A DNA stretch of 64,000 nucleotides from Bacteroidales bacterium (GTDB taxonomy: Bacteria; Bacteroidota; Bacteroidia; Bacteroidales; G3-4614). A program made the translations under genes and the position numbers. The stretch is from contig JAFYPQ010000031.1 of the NCBI GenBank assembly GCA_017559955.1, positions 18,181-82,180 of the forward strand, in the 5' to 3' direction. The notes below the pieces were generated by a model. That model was not told the origin of the DNA, ran no database searches, and worked only from the letters and a program-made list of their open reading frames with translations. Each line of letters opens with the position of its first letter. Position 1 is the stretch's first letter. This document shows, one piece after another, positions 43,496 through 55,202 of this stretch.

Positions 43496-45079
43496 ATGAA
43501 ATTCTCAATTAAAGGGAAATTTGTTGATATATTTCGGCGAGATATTTATCCTGCCGAAATATCTATATTAGATGGCAAAATAGAATCTGTTAAACAAATT
43601 GAAGAGAGTCTCTTAAATGGAGAGAGCAATTATATAATGCCGGGATTTATAGATTCTCATTGTCATATCGAAAGCTCTATGCTAAATCCTATTGAATTTG
43701 GTCGTAACGCAATTAAACACGGAACTATTGCATCGGTAAGCGATCCCCACGAAATTGCAAACGTATGTGGCATTGATGGATTGGAATATATGAATGAATG
43801 TGCAAAACTATCACCAATGAAGATATTCTTCTCTCTCCCCTCGTGTGTCCCTGCGGTTGATTTTGAGGTTACAGGTGCAAAAATCGATGCTGAAATTACA
43901 AAATCACTTATAAGTGATGACCGCTATATTGCTTTAAGCGAGATGATGAATGTTCCGGGCGTTCTATTTAAGGATCCTGGAGTTATTGCGAAACTTGAAG
44001 CAGCAAAAGGCGTTGGCAAACCTATCGACGGGCACGCTCCGGGAACAACAGGAGATGCTCTTAAACAATATATTTCAGAGGGCATATCAACCGACCACGA
44101 GGTTACTACCCTTGAAGAGGCAGAAGAGAAAATTGCTCTCGGTATGAAAATTCAAATCAGAGAGGGTAGCTCTGCGAAATCACTTGCTACCTTAATGCCC
44201 CTGATAGATAAATATCCCAGATCGGTTTTACTATGTACCGATGACTATAAAGCCTTTGATTTAAGGAGTGGGTATATAAACAAATTGGTTGCTTGTGCCG
44301 TTAAAGGAGGATGTAATATTTATAATGTAATAAGAGCCGCTTCTGCCAATGTTGTTGAGCACTACAACATACCTGTCGGTTTACTGAGAGAAGGAGACGA
44401 TGCCGACTTTATTATTGTAAACAATCTTGACGAGTTTGATATTAAAGCAGCATATATTAAAGGGAAAGAGTGCAGTAATATTAATTACTTAAAATACGAA
44501 AAGTGTATAAACAGATTTGAAGCTGAGGCTATTAATGCCAATGATATTCCCAATCCTGATAAAGAACATATCATCGGATTGATAAAAGACTCTTTATGCA
44601 CAAAACATTTAACCTCTTACGACGAGAGCGATAATATTTCAACTCTTGTTTGTTATAACCGCTATCAAAAAGGGACAATACCTGCCTCAGCCGTAGTAAA
44701 AGGCTTTAACCTAAGTAAAGGGGCATTTGGCTCAACTGTTGGACACGACAGCCATAACATTACTGTCGTAGGCAAAAATAATAGAGCCATAGCAAAAGTT
44801 ATTGAAACTTTAGTTAATATGAAGGGAGGTATGGTGGTATATGACGAAGAGAATGTGTTATCCCTTCCTCTACCCATTGGAGGTTTAATGTCGAATAAAT
44901 CGATTGATGAAGTATCGGCAGGATACAAGATTTTACACGATAAAATAAAAGAGTTGGGGTGCGACCTTCCCTCTCCCCTTATGACTCTCGCCTTTATGTC
45001 TCTGCCCGTTATACCCTCTCTTAAAATAACTACAAAGGGACTCTTTGATGTTGATAAATTTGAGTTTGTAAAACAGTAA
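43496..45079 (+). CDS. ade: Adenine deaminase
   Basis: Metal-dependent amidohydrolase converting adenine to hypoxanthine. Seen: MPGFIDSHCHIESSML, SDPHEIANVCGIDG, IDGHAPG, LCTDDYKAFDL, and the C-terminal adenine deaminase domain with VGHDSHNITVVGKNNRA. 527 aa. The open frame runs up to 43451, but its first 15 codons lie in the terminator hairpin; ATG 43496 gives the expected MKFSIKGKFVDIF start. A promoter of its own would have to overlap the terminator, or transcription reads through. Confidence 0.94.
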   Translation: MKFSIKGKFVDIFRRDIYPAEISILDGKIESVKQIEESLLNGESNYIMPGFIDSHCHIESSMLNPIEFGRNAIKHGTIASVSDPHEIANVCGIDGLEYMNECAKLSPMKIFFSLPSCVPAVDFEVTGAKIDAEITKSLISDDRYIALSEMMNVPGVLFKDPGVIAKLEAAKGVGKPIDGHAPGTTGDALKQYISEGISTDHEVTTLEEAEEKIALGMKIQIREGSSAKSLATLMPLIDKYPRSVLLCTDDYKAFDLRSGYINKLVACAVKGGCNIYNVIRAASANVVEHYNIPVGLLREGDDADFIIVNNLDEFDIKAAYIKGKECSNINYLKYEKCINRFEAEAINANDIPNPDKEHIIGLIKDSLCTKHLTSYDESDNISTLVCYNRYQKGTIPASAVVKGFNLSKGAFGSTVGHDSHNITVVGKNNRAIAKVIETLVNMKGGMVVYDEENVLSLPLPIGGLMSNKSIDEVSAGYKILHDKIKELGCDLPSPLMTLAFMSLPVIPSLKITTKGLFDVDKFEFVKQ

Positions 45080-45095
45080 ATTTTTCTCTTAAAAC

Positions 45096-45134
45096 AACGA
45101 AAAGCGGATTGCATAAAGCAATCCGCTTTTCGTT
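45096..45134. terminator. Bidirectional terminator between ade and gyrB
   Basis: Perfect 17-bp stem AACGAAAAGCGGATTGC (45096-45112) with its complement (45118-45134), 5-nt loop, between convergent genes. Confidence 0.88.
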
Positions 45135-45153
45135 TGGGATTTCAATAAACAAA

Positions 45154-47184
<2,031 letters not shown>

Positions 47185-47206
47185 TTAGGCACAAAATAGA
47201 CAATTA

Positions 47207-47214
47207 CAAAGATA
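47207..47214 (-). promoter_or_regulatory. Candidate -7 element for gyrB
   Basis: Minus-strand TATCTTTG fits TAnnTTTG, with a weak CTTG 20 nt upstream (47235-47238). Confidence 0.5.
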
Positions 47215-47238
47215 GAAATTTTCCTTCAAAATAACAAG

Positions 47239-47280
47239 AAAAAAGGTGCTGTTTTTTTATAAAAACAAACACCTTTTTTA
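47239..47280 (-). terminator. Terminator of the antiporter-protease-barrel operon
   Basis: AAAAAAGGTG and CACCTTTTTT arms, extended by GTTTTT/AAAAAC around a small bulge, lie 80-120 bp beyond the barrel gene's stop codon, with TTTTTTCTTGTT following on the minus strand. Confidence 0.65.
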
Positions 47281-47362
47281 TCTGATTTTTAATGGCTACG
47301 CTCTCAAAATTTTCACTTCTTATATTTTAGAAATTTATTTTCGGAGAGTGCTATTTTAGATA

Positions 47363-48229
47363 TTAAAATCCAAACGAATAACGTATTAATAAGCCTATCG
47401 CAAAAGTTCCTATTTTATCGTTTGTTATAGCCACTCGTCCATCTCCATTAACCACATCAGCATTCCAAACAGGAGTATATTCAAAGCCATTTTCGGTATA
47501 TACCAATTGAGGTGTAAGATTGGTTCGTTTGTACAGATTTGCAAAACCGTATTCTCCATGAACTCCTATGTAGAGCATATACTGCTCGTTCCAATCCCAA
47601 GTCCAACCCATTTCGGCACAAATAGAGACATTCATAGCCATATTATACCTCTTTGTAATCTCCCTATCGTAATAGGTTCCAAAACCATGTTGTGGTAAAT
47701 CTTTGTACGTTACGTTTTCAAGAGCAAAATATCCTTCGGTTTTAAGCTCCTCAAAATATATTTCACTTTTGCTCTTGGTCGGCATACCCAATTTTGCTCC
47801 TAATCTTATGTATATTCCGTTATCAAAACGATATTGGGTAAATATAGGGATGTTTATATATAAAGCTCTTTGACGCTCTTCTAAATTTGTGTAGCTGTAT
47901 GAAAATCTCATCTCATCGGCTTTCCCTGATATTAATGAATTTGCTTCGGTTATATAATAATCAGAGAAGGTATCGAAACGTGTACTTGATTGATACATTT
48001 TCAACTCAACACCTAAACCGGCACTCCAATTCCAATCGATATTATATTGATATTTAATTGCCGCCGAGGTGCCTGGCATTCCTCTCCTGTCGCCGATATT
48101 TGTTTTGTATGTAAAGGGTGAAAGCCCTCCTGTTAATTCCAAAGTTATATTATTGCGTATGTTTTGGGCAATTGCTCCAGGGACAAAGAGCATTGCAAAT
48201 ATTGCGAATATCAGTTTCTTTTTCATCAT
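47363..48229 (-). CDS. Outer-membrane beta-barrel protein
   Basis: No specific family recognised beyond an outer-membrane beta-barrel domain. The N-terminus is a signal peptide (KKKLIFAIFAMLFVPGAIA) followed by Gln. The mature protein alternates hydrophobic and polar residues in many strands rich in Tyr and Trp (KYQYNIDWNWSAGLGVELKM, YINIPIFTQYRFDNGIYIRL) and ends in IRYSFGF with a terminal Phe, as expected for barrel insertion. 288 aa. It starts 3-4 bp after the stop of the secreted protease gene in the same operon. Confidence 0.8.
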   Translation of the reverse strand: MMKKKLIFAIFAMLFVPGAIAQNIRNNITLELTGGLSPFTYKTNIGDRRGMPGTSAAIKYQYNIDWNWSAGLGVELKMYQSSTRFDTFSDYYITEANSLISGKADEMRFSYSYTNLEERQRALYINIPIFTQYRFDNGIYIRLGAKLGMPTKSKSEIYFEELKTEGYFALENVTYKDLPQHGFGTYYDREITKRYNMAMNVSICAEMGWTWDWNEQYMLYIGVHGEYGFANLYKRTNLTPQLVYTENGFEYTPVWNADVVNGDGRVAITNDKIGTFAIGLLIRYSFGF

Positions 48230-48232
48230 AAA

Positions 48233-51200
48233 CTATTTTACAATAAATTTAAGGCTCCTTGTTTCTCCGTTCGAAAGAACAAGATTTATTATATAAGTAC
48301 CCGACACTTGAGGTGCATTTATAATGTTATCTCCCACCGATAGAGATAATGGCATAACCTGACCCGTCAGGTGGCTGAGAGTTGCTGTTACGGTGCAAGG
48401 CTGAGGGTAAGATATGGATAAGTTTATCTTCTCTCCTCTTCTTACAATTGTCGGATATAGCAATATAGAACCCTCTATATCCTCAAAATTTATATCACAA
48501 CTTTTAAGTTCAATTCCCTCCTCTGTAACAACTTTAACCGAAAACATATCGTTACTTCCGATATTTGATGGAAGAGTTATGTATGGTTCGGTATCAGGCA
48601 ATTTTTCTCCGTTCATATACCAATTGTATTCAACGAAACTCAACGACCCGTTATTATTCGGATTATTCATTATTGTTAATACATCATCCCAACGTTTTAA
48701 CAATATATCGTCAGGAAGTTTATATATGTTTAGCTCATATTCCGCCTTGCTCTCGCCACTCTCTGAGATTATGGTAATAGGCAAGATATATTTGCCTCCG
48801 GGCGATATATCCTCACTATATTTCTCCCCTTCCCTTCCATTGATAATAACCCTGCCGTTCTCTTTAGCTTTAACAACCACATCGGCGTAATCGTTTAAAC
48901 AAGTTGCAGAATAGTTATATCTATAACCCTTCTCTTCATCAAGCTTGATACCGTTTACTGTTACATCCTCAATTTTTGAGATAAAGCTCTTATCGCTTAG
49001 ATAGTAATCATATGGAATACTTGAACAAATCTCTCCATTATTATACTCTGCCTCAATTCTATATTCATAAGAAACACCTCTAAGTAGATTTTTATCGGTA
49101 TATTTACTTGTCAAGGACGACAAGGTTGTCAACAACTCCCCGTTACGATATAATCGATACTGCTTTGGCAGGTTAAACTCAACAGGCAGCGACGAAGAGG
49201 GCTTTATCGTTCCAAATCTACTTACATCTTCAACCCCTTTGGATGAAGTTAAAGGCGGAGATATTACGGCTTTGATATATACATTGCCTTTTGTATCTGC
49301 ATCGAACCATTCGTAACCATCCTTAGAGGCTTTATTTCCTTTACCTCTGACCATTTCGCCATTATCGACCAATATTATATTACCCTCTCCACTATTTATC
49401 CTCAACGAACAATAGAGCGGTGCTGAATTACTTATTACAAACTCCTTATCCAAAGTTATTTCCACCTCTTTGTCGATGTCGGTTATAGGCAATTGTTGAG
49501 TATAAATATTTGTTCCCTGTCTGAGGTATAGTGTATAATTTATATTGTCGAAACACTTTGTTACGACACGTTTTATTACATATCCATCCACATCCGCCAA
49601 ATCAGAACTGTTCCACATCTGACCAAGATATATGGGGCGTGCAGCATCGGTCGATAAAGCTATTACAGAAGGAGTACCGCTTCCCCAAAATATTGTCTGT
49701 TCGCTTTGAGAGAGACTCCAACTTAGTACTACATCCTTATCTGAAATTCTCACTACTGTATCTATCGCCGGAGTTACAACAGGCGATTTAACCAATATGG
49801 TTTGGTTACTTTTGGGTGTCTCTGTTTTAGTATCGGCATAATAGCCCGATACCTGATATATATGTTTTCCTGTATAGATGTTATCATCTACAAAGCTATT
49901 TGAAAGGGGACGCCCCACTATTACCCCATTCCTATATACTATATAATTTGAGGGCTGCTCGCTCAATGGCAACCATGATAGTTGAGACTTTGTTGCATTT
50001 TCGATAAATTTCGCATTTAAAGCTTTGGGCGATTGCACCACCTCCCCTTTTCTTTTCCCTGTTAATTTATCGACTCCGCTGTTTATAGGATCGAGATACT
50101 TCGATACATAGCTCCAAAAACGTTGAAATTTAGCATAATAATTTGAGCCCGAAGGGTTTGAACAAGAAGAACTTCCTCCCGTCAATGCTCCTGTTACCAA
50201 TTTTTCTTGATTAAAGAGTGGCGAACCCGACGAACCTCCCTCGGTTGCAGAGAACCCGTTTGCAGTTCGTGTAAATTTGACAACCCAGTGAGCATTAACC
50301 CCATTGCCTGTGGTTATTGACGGCCACGTTTCGCTTACAGCAGGAGTTATATATGTGGATATCTTCTTGACAGAGCCTTTGGGATGATGAATGGAGACTC
50401 CATTTTCGGGAGGTTTTACACCTCTGTTCCAACCATTAAAGTAGGGAGTTAATGAGGCAGGCATATCAGAATTTAGTAACAATAGCGTTTGGTCCAAACC
50501 CTCATTGCTATCCAAGCTTTTACCCTCTAAGAAGGTGCAACCGATAAGAGTTGTTGTCTCTTTCACCTCATCACTTCCGCACTCGGTTGCTTCATAATTA
50601 AAATAAAAAATCGATTGTTTTAAATCTATAGCCGATGCCACTCGTTCATCATCTTCCAAACAGTGGAATGCACTATATATGTATGGTGTAAAATCTTCAG
50701 AAGTATTGTTTAAAAGCGTTGCCGAACACAAAAAAGAGTAGTTGCCTATTATTGTTACCATTTTCACAACTCCGTCTTTTTCATTTTGCCAATCATCTCC
50801 CTCTTCGCATACGACATCAACCATACAGCCTGTCAGTTCGCTCGAAGATACTTTTATATTTTTATATCCGTAACATATCTTTTCTATGTCTATTTCTGGA
50901 GTTTCTGATAAGCCATTAGCCACATACTCCAATATCAGATTATCTCCTGCCACAAATTCAGAGGCAAAAGTCGCTGCCTCAGGGTTGGTTTTAGAGGTAT
51001 ATGCACCCAACAGATGGCTTCTCTCTCCGTTATAAATATAGAGTTCCCCTCCTTCCGGTATTTTAAACTGAGAATAGTATAGAGCTATCGCCAAAGCCCC
51101 CGAAGACTCTATTTTCAAACGGCATATTTTTTCTCCCGTCGATAACTCTTCCCACTCTCCGTCTTCTGCAAGAGAGAGACTTGTCGAGAGGTTTATTCCT

Positions 51201-51430
51201 ACTCTCTCGGGTAAATTATCGCTCTTCTCTTCATCTTCTATAAGTTGCTCGATGGTAAAAGGATTTGATATTATATGAGATTTTAGCTCTTCATCCGATT
51301 TCAGATTTTTCGGTTTTTGATTCCAGCTCGGCGGGGTCCCGCCAAAGCCTATTTGTGCCGACAGAGGGGCACATATCATTAATGATATTAAAATAAGTGT
51401 AATTTGTATAAGATTTCTCATATATTGCAT
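48233..51430 (-). CDS. Secreted trypsin-like (lysyl-endopeptidase-type) serine protease with T9SS sorting domain
   Basis: Signal peptide ending PLSA|QIGF, again with Gln next. An N-terminal domain (~60-190) precedes a chymotrypsin-fold domain with His256 (YIYSAFHCLED), Asp313 (GLDQTLLLLN) and Ser401 in EGGSSGSPLF; the layout and the many Cys resemble lysyl endopeptidases. It is followed by Ig/fibronectin-like repeats (~460-900) and a T9SS-type C-terminal domain (LLYPTIVRRGEKINL...YIINLVLSNGETRSLKFIVK). 1065 aa (or 1062 from ATG 51421, which starts nearer the signal peptide). The upstream antiporter stop is 2 bp before the start at 51430, so translation is probably coupled. Confidence 0.87.
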   Translation of the reverse strand: MQYMRNLIQITLILISLMICAPLSAQIGFGGTPPSWNQKPKNLKSDEELKSHIISNPFTIEQLIEDEEKSDNLPERVGINLSTSLSLAEDGEWEELSTGEKICRLKIESSGALAIALYYSQFKIPEGGELYIYNGERSHLLGAYTSKTNPEAATFASEFVAGDNLILEYVANGLSETPEIDIEKICYGYKNIKVSSSELTGCMVDVVCEEGDDWQNEKDGVVKMVTIIGNYSFLCSATLLNNTSEDFTPYIYSAFHCLEDDERVASAIDLKQSIFYFNYEATECGSDEVKETTTLIGCTFLEGKSLDSNEGLDQTLLLLNSDMPASLTPYFNGWNRGVKPPENGVSIHHPKGSVKKISTYITPAVSETWPSITTGNGVNAHWVVKFTRTANGFSATEGGSSGSPLFNQEKLVTGALTGGSSSCSNPSGSNYYAKFQRFWSYVSKYLDPINSGVDKLTGKRKGEVVQSPKALNAKFIENATKSQLSWLPLSEQPSNYIVYRNGVIVGRPLSNSFVDDNIYTGKHIYQVSGYYADTKTETPKSNQTILVKSPVVTPAIDTVVRISDKDVVLSWSLSQSEQTIFWGSGTPSVIALSTDAARPIYLGQMWNSSDLADVDGYVIKRVVTKCFDNINYTLYLRQGTNIYTQQLPITDIDKEVEITLDKEFVISNSAPLYCSLRINSGEGNIILVDNGEMVRGKGNKASKDGYEWFDADTKGNVYIKAVISPPLTSSKGVEDVSRFGTIKPSSSLPVEFNLPKQYRLYRNGELLTTLSSLTSKYTDKNLLRGVSYEYRIEAEYNNGEICSSIPYDYYLSDKSFISKIEDVTVNGIKLDEEKGYRYNYSATCLNDYADVVVKAKENGRVIINGREGEKYSEDISPGGKYILPITIISESGESKAEYELNIYKLPDDILLKRWDDVLTIMNNPNNNGSLSFVEYNWYMNGEKLPDTEPYITLPSNIGSNDMFSVKVVTEEGIELKSCDINFEDIEGSILLYPTIVRRGEKINLSISYPQPCTVTATLSHLTGQVMPLSLSVGDNIINAPQVSGTYIINLVLSNGETRSLKFIVK

Positions 51431-51432
51431 TA

Positions 51433-53574
51433 TTACAACTCACCTGCCCGAGAAGACTTAAACAACGATGACAAATATTTTCTTATACGATTGGTGTATG
51501 CGTGATTTTGATGAACCGTTATCGACAAAGGATCGCTGAAATAGGTAACATCCCCAACCTCCCCAAATTGTTCGGGGTACAATATTACAAGATTATTATT
51601 TGCAAAATATTTCGACAAGAACGAAGGCAACTTGTCTAAATTTGCCGTATATGATACCGATGCTTGTCGTGCAGAAACTATTATGAAGAGGTCATCCTCC
51701 AGAACCACTCCGGTAAGCATTAAAATATCGTTCCACTTATCCATTATATGGTACTCGACACGAATATTTCGCTTCTCTTTGATTAAACGCCCCTTTATCT
51801 GACCCAACGTATCGTGGTGGCCGTAAAAAATAGTTTTGCATCCCAATTGTGCAGCCATATTGGCTATTCGACTAACCCAAGTCCCAAATCCTGTTTCATA
51901 TTCGGCTTTTTCAGGGATATATACAATTATACGGTTAAGGGTGTTGGTAGGTATTATTGTTTTAGCTATAAAAACCGTTTTATTTGTTCCTTTCAGTATA
52001 GCTTCAGTTGTCGATCCAAAGAAAGAGTCGGCGATGTTTGCTTTATGGTGAATACCGATAAGCAATTCCGATATTCCTTTCTCTTTCATTGTATGCACAA
52101 TTCCACTCGCCACATTCATCGAAAAACGTGTGATTGTCTCAACCTTAATGTCGGCAGATGCCGCTATTTTGGAGGCGTGCGTTAAAAGATTGTTCGAAAT
52201 TTTCGCAGAAGCAGGATTGTCGTGGCGTGCCTCATTCACAACATTTAAAAAATACAACGGCAATTTTACTTTTGGATTTTTCATCACCATCGCCATATTT
52301 ACCAATAGGTCGGCTGTCATAGGATTTGAAACAGACACCAATATCTTTTGCGGAAGTTTTTCGGTTTTTGTGGTCTCCTCATCGTTTACCGACGATAAGG
52401 CTATCTCTTTGGCAGCTCGCTCGGTAAATAAAGCACTTACCGTACACGATATCAATATCATAAGAATTGCACCATTAAGAATAGAACTGTCAAAAAGTTT
52501 CAATTCATAACCTATAAGAACAACCGCCAAAGTTGCAGCTGCTTTTGCCGTACTTAAACCAAACAACATACGACCTTCGGAAGATGTCAAACGGAATGAT
52601 TTTTGCATTATATATGCCGACAACCATTTCGAAAATATGGCAACTGCCGTTATAGCCAAAGCAACCCATATACTATGCCACGATGTAAATCCTCGCAAGT
52701 TTATCATCATTCCCACCCCTATAAGGAAGTAGGGAATAAAAAGAGCATTACCCACAAATTCCAATCGGTTCATAAGGGGCGATACCGCAGGAATATAACG
52801 TGTTAATATAATTCCTGCAAAGAATGCTCCTATAATTCCAACCAATCCTACCAACTCGGCAAGATAAGCCGCAGCAAAAACAAGCGACAATATAAATATG
52901 AATTGCGAAACATTATCGCTATATTTCTTAAAGAACCATCGGGTAAGTCGTGGATATATATATATTATTGCAGTTCCGTAAAGAATAACCCCTGTCGCAA
53001 ATTTTATCCAATATAGCGGACCTGCTCCGCCTCCGGCAATACCCACCACCACAGCCATTGTGGTCAAAGCGACTATTACGGCTATGACCGTTCCGGCAAT
53101 AGCAGTTGAAACCGAACGTGATTTTACCACGCCGTAACGAGACACTATAGGAAACGATATAAGTGTATGAGAGGCATATATGGTGGAAAGCAGTGCAGAC
53201 GCCACCCAATTAAGGCCTAAGGCATAGTACGACACTGCAAATCCTGCAAAAAACGGAATAATAAAGGTTGTTATTCCAAAAGTTATACCCCGTTTTTTAT
53301 TCTTTTTAAAATCAGAGATGCTCATCTCCAATCCCACCAGAAACATTAAATAGAGCAGACCGACATTGCCAAATATCTCAAAACTTGCATCATAGGCAAG
53401 CAGATTAAACCCATGCGGACCTATTAACATCCCTGAAAATATCAAGCCTATTATATGCGGAATATGCAAGCGATCTAAAATTATCGGAGCAAAAAGGATT
53501 ATGGTCAGCACAATAAAAAATATCAGTGCCGAGTTTGTTAATGGAAGTTGCGATGTTATAAAACTCCAATCCAT
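51433..53574 (-). CDS. CPA2-type cation:proton antiporter with C-terminal universal-stress-like region
   Basis: Inner-membrane Na+ or K+/H+ exchanger. The first ~390 residues hold about 12 hydrophobic helices with the family features HIPHIIGLIFSGMLIGPHG, FLVGLEMSISDFKK and GIIGAFFAGIILTRYIP. The last ~320 residues are soluble and contain two Usp-like alpha/beta folds (ILVSVSNPMTADLLVNMAM, ELLIGIHHKANIADSFFGST), a common nucleotide-sensing partner of Bacteroidota antiporters. 713 aa. First gene of a tight three-gene unit with the protease and barrel genes. Confidence 0.88.
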   Translation of the reverse strand: MDWSFITSQLPLTNSALIFFIVLTIILFAPIILDRLHIPHIIGLIFSGMLIGPHGFNLLAYDASFEIFGNVGLLYLMFLVGLEMSISDFKKNKKRGITFGITTFIIPFFAGFAVSYYALGLNWVASALLSTIYASHTLISFPIVSRYGVVKSRSVSTAIAGTVIAVIVALTTMAVVVGIAGGGAGPLYWIKFATGVILYGTAIIYIYPRLTRWFFKKYSDNVSQFIFILSLVFAAAYLAELVGLVGIIGAFFAGIILTRYIPAVSPLMNRLEFVGNALFIPYFLIGVGMMINLRGFTSWHSIWVALAITAVAIFSKWLSAYIMQKSFRLTSSEGRMLFGLSTAKAAATLAVVLIGYELKLFDSSILNGAILMILISCTVSALFTERAAKEIALSSVNDEETTKTEKLPQKILVSVSNPMTADLLVNMAMVMKNPKVKLPLYFLNVVNEARHDNPASAKISNNLLTHASKIAASADIKVETITRFSMNVASGIVHTMKEKGISELLIGIHHKANIADSFFGSTTEAILKGTNKTVFIAKTIIPTNTLNRIIVYIPEKAEYETGFGTWVSRIANMAAQLGCKTIFYGHHDTLGQIKGRLIKEKRNIRVEYHIMDKWNDILMLTGVVLEDDLFIIVSARQASVSYTANLDKLPSFLSKYFANNNLVILYPEQFGEVGDVTYFSDPLSITVHQNHAYTNRIRKYLSSLFKSSRAGEL

Positions 53575-53587
53575 ATCCTTTGAGAAT

Positions 53588-53651
53588 TAAGATAAAAGAT
53601 AAAAGAGTTAAAGTTGAGACAACTTTTTCTCTTTTATCTATTCTCTTTTAT
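53588..53651. repeat. AGATAAAAGAG repeats in inverted arrangement
   Basis: Several copies of the 11-mer AGATAAAAGAG in both orientations fill the gap between metK and the antiporter gene. The same word overlaps the stop codons of S41 (33614), nadB (37686) and metK (53652). Confidence 0.6.
53597..53639 (-). terminator. Terminator of metK
   Basis: Twenty-base arms (53597-53616 and 53620-53639) pair at 18 positions around a 3-nt loop, formed from the repeat copies. Confidence 0.65.
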
Positions 53652-54935
53652 CTATATATTAAATGCTTTTTTGATTATATCTACATAATCAAGTTTTTCC
53701 CAAGTAAAGAGTTCTACCTCTTTAATAATCTCTTGTGTATAACGAGATGAGAATTTCTTAATAACGATTTTAGGCTCACGACCCATATGTCCGTATGCTG
53801 CTGTCTCTTCATAAATTGGGTTACGAAGTTTTAAACGCTCTTCTATTGCGTATGGACGAAGGTCGAAAATCTCATTAACTTTTTCTGCAATTTCTGAATC
53901 TTTCAATCCATTTTTCGCTGTTCCGTATGTATTTACATATATACTTATCGGCTCGGCAACTCCAATTGCATACGATAATTGGATTAATGCCTCATCGGCA
54001 ACTCCTGCCGCCACAAGATTTTTTGCAATATGGCGAGCCGCATAGGCTGCCGAACGGTCAACTTTCGAGGGGTCTTTACCCGAGAATGCTCCGCCTCCGT
54101 GAGCACCTTTACCTCCATAAGTATCAACAATTATTTTACGACCTGTCAAGCCTGTATCTCCGTGAGGACCTCCGATTACAAATTTTCCCGTTGGGTTTAC
54201 AAACAGTTTATAATCATCTTTAAACAAAAGTTTTATACGCTCGGGAAGAGTTGCTATAACACGAGGGATTAATATCTCGGCAACATCTTTGCGAATTTGA
54301 GCCAACATCTCTGTATCGGCTTGCTCCTGGGTTATGGTTTGTCCGGGTTTAACAAAATCGTCGTGTTGTGTCGATACCACAATAGTATCTATTCTTAATG
54401 GCGTATTATTGTCATCGTACTCAATAGTTACCTGACTCTTTGCATCGGGACGCAGATATTTCATCTCCTTCCCTTCACGGCGAATTGCCGCCAATTCAAT
54501 CAACAATTTGTGCGAAAGGTCTAACGACAAAGGCATATAGTTATCGGTCTCGTTGCTGGCATAGCCAAACATCATTCCTTGGTCGCCTGCTCCTTGCTCT
54601 ATATCATTGCTTCGCTCCACACCTCTGTTTATATCGGCACTCTGCTCGTGAATTGCAGAAAAAACACCGCAAGAGTCGCCATCGAAATTATACTCGCTTT
54701 TTGTATATCCTATACGATTTATAACTCGACGTGCAACATCCATTAAATCGATGTAAGCATTTGATTTTACTTCGCCTGCTATCACAACCTGCCCGGTTGT
54801 AACCAATGTTTCACAAGCTACTTTTGAATTTTTATCTTGAGCCAAAAACTCATCAAGAAGTGCATCTGATATTTGATCCGCCACCTTGTCGGGATGCCCT
54901 TCTGATACTGATTCAGATGTAAATAGATAACCCAT
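53652..54935 (-). CDS. metK: S-adenosylmethionine synthetase
   Basis: Makes SAM from methionine and ATP. Seen: [89 protein letters not shown]. 427 aa, in the longer Bacteroidota-type range. The 267-bp upstream region carries a promoter element and a SAM-II-like aptamer, so expression is probably repressed when SAM is plentiful. Confidence 0.97.
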   Translation of the reverse strand: MGYLFTSESVSEGHPDKVADQISDALLDEFLAQDKNSKVACETLVTTGQVVIAGEVKSNAYIDLMDVARRVINRIGYTKSEYNFDGDSCGVFSAIHEQSADINRGVERSNDIEQGAGDQGMMFGYASNETDNYMPLSLDLSHKLLIELAAIRREGKEMKYLRPDAKSQVTIEYDDNNTPLRIDTIVVSTQHDDFVKPGQTITQEQADTEMLAQIRKDVAEILIPRVIATLPERIKLLFKDDYKLFVNPTGKFVIGGPHGDTGLTGRKIIVDTYGGKGAHGGGAFSGKDPSKVDRSAAYAARHIAKNLVAAGVADEALIQLSYAIGVAEPISIYVNTYGTAKNGLKDSEIAEKVNEIFDLRPYAIEERLKLRNPIYEETAAYGHMGREPKIVIKKFSSRYTQEIIKEVELFTWEKLDYVDIIKKAFNI

Positions 54936-54977
54936 TTTTTATATTGTTTTTTTTGGGAAATTCTCCGACTTGCAGCA

Positions 54978-55031
54978 ATATCTTTTTAGCATTTTTTCGA
55001 GTGGTTGCAAGCAATCAAATCTCTCCACGTT
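54978..55031 (-). ncRNA. SAM-II-like riboswitch aptamer in the metK leader
   Basis: Minus-strand core: GTGG, then GAGATTTGA, TTGCTTGCAACCAC, an A-rich run, then TGCTAAAAAGA. This order matches the SAM-II consensus (GUGG..GAUUUGA..UUGCUUGCARCCAC..AAA..GCUAAAAAG), with GTGG (55025-55028) pairing to CCAC to form the pseudoknot's first helix. A downstream TGCAAGT (54967-54973) can pair with GCTTGCA in the core, and GAATATC (55047-55053) with GATATT, offering competing structures. The aptamer ends 42 nt before the metK ATG, so direct masking of the ribosome site as in alphaproteobacteria is not obvious. Confidence 0.75.
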
Positions 55032-55087
55032 ATACATATAGTCATTGATATTCAGTGGCTCCGCACGAGAAGCCCTTCAATACTTTG

Positions 55088-55095
55088 CAAAGGTA
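55088..55095 (-). promoter_or_regulatory. -7 element of metK
   Basis: Minus-strand TACCTTTG fits TAnnTTTG and places the transcript start just upstream of the aptamer, giving a leader of about 145 nt. A short hairpin GGCTTC/GGAGCC (55057-55074) precedes the aptamer. Confidence 0.55.
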
Positions 55096-55172
55096 GTTAT
55101 TTTTTTATGATTTATCACTATATGAATTACTTAAAAAATAAGAAGGTGTTTAAATTTTATTGAAAATAAGTG

Positions 55173-55180
55173 TATATTTG
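55173..55180 (+). promoter_or_regulatory. Candidate -7 element of propeller gene 1
   Basis: TATATTTG, 23 bp before ATG 55203. Confidence 0.5.
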
Positions 55181-55202
55181 TGCATAATAAAGAGAAACAA
55201 AT

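Noticed and set aside
54966..55054. SAM-I family riboswitch upstream of metK
   Set aside because: GCAACC and TGCTAA are suggestive, but the rest of the SAM-I core is missing, whereas the order GTGG, GATTTGA, GCTTGCAACCAC, GCTAAAAAG fits SAM-II.
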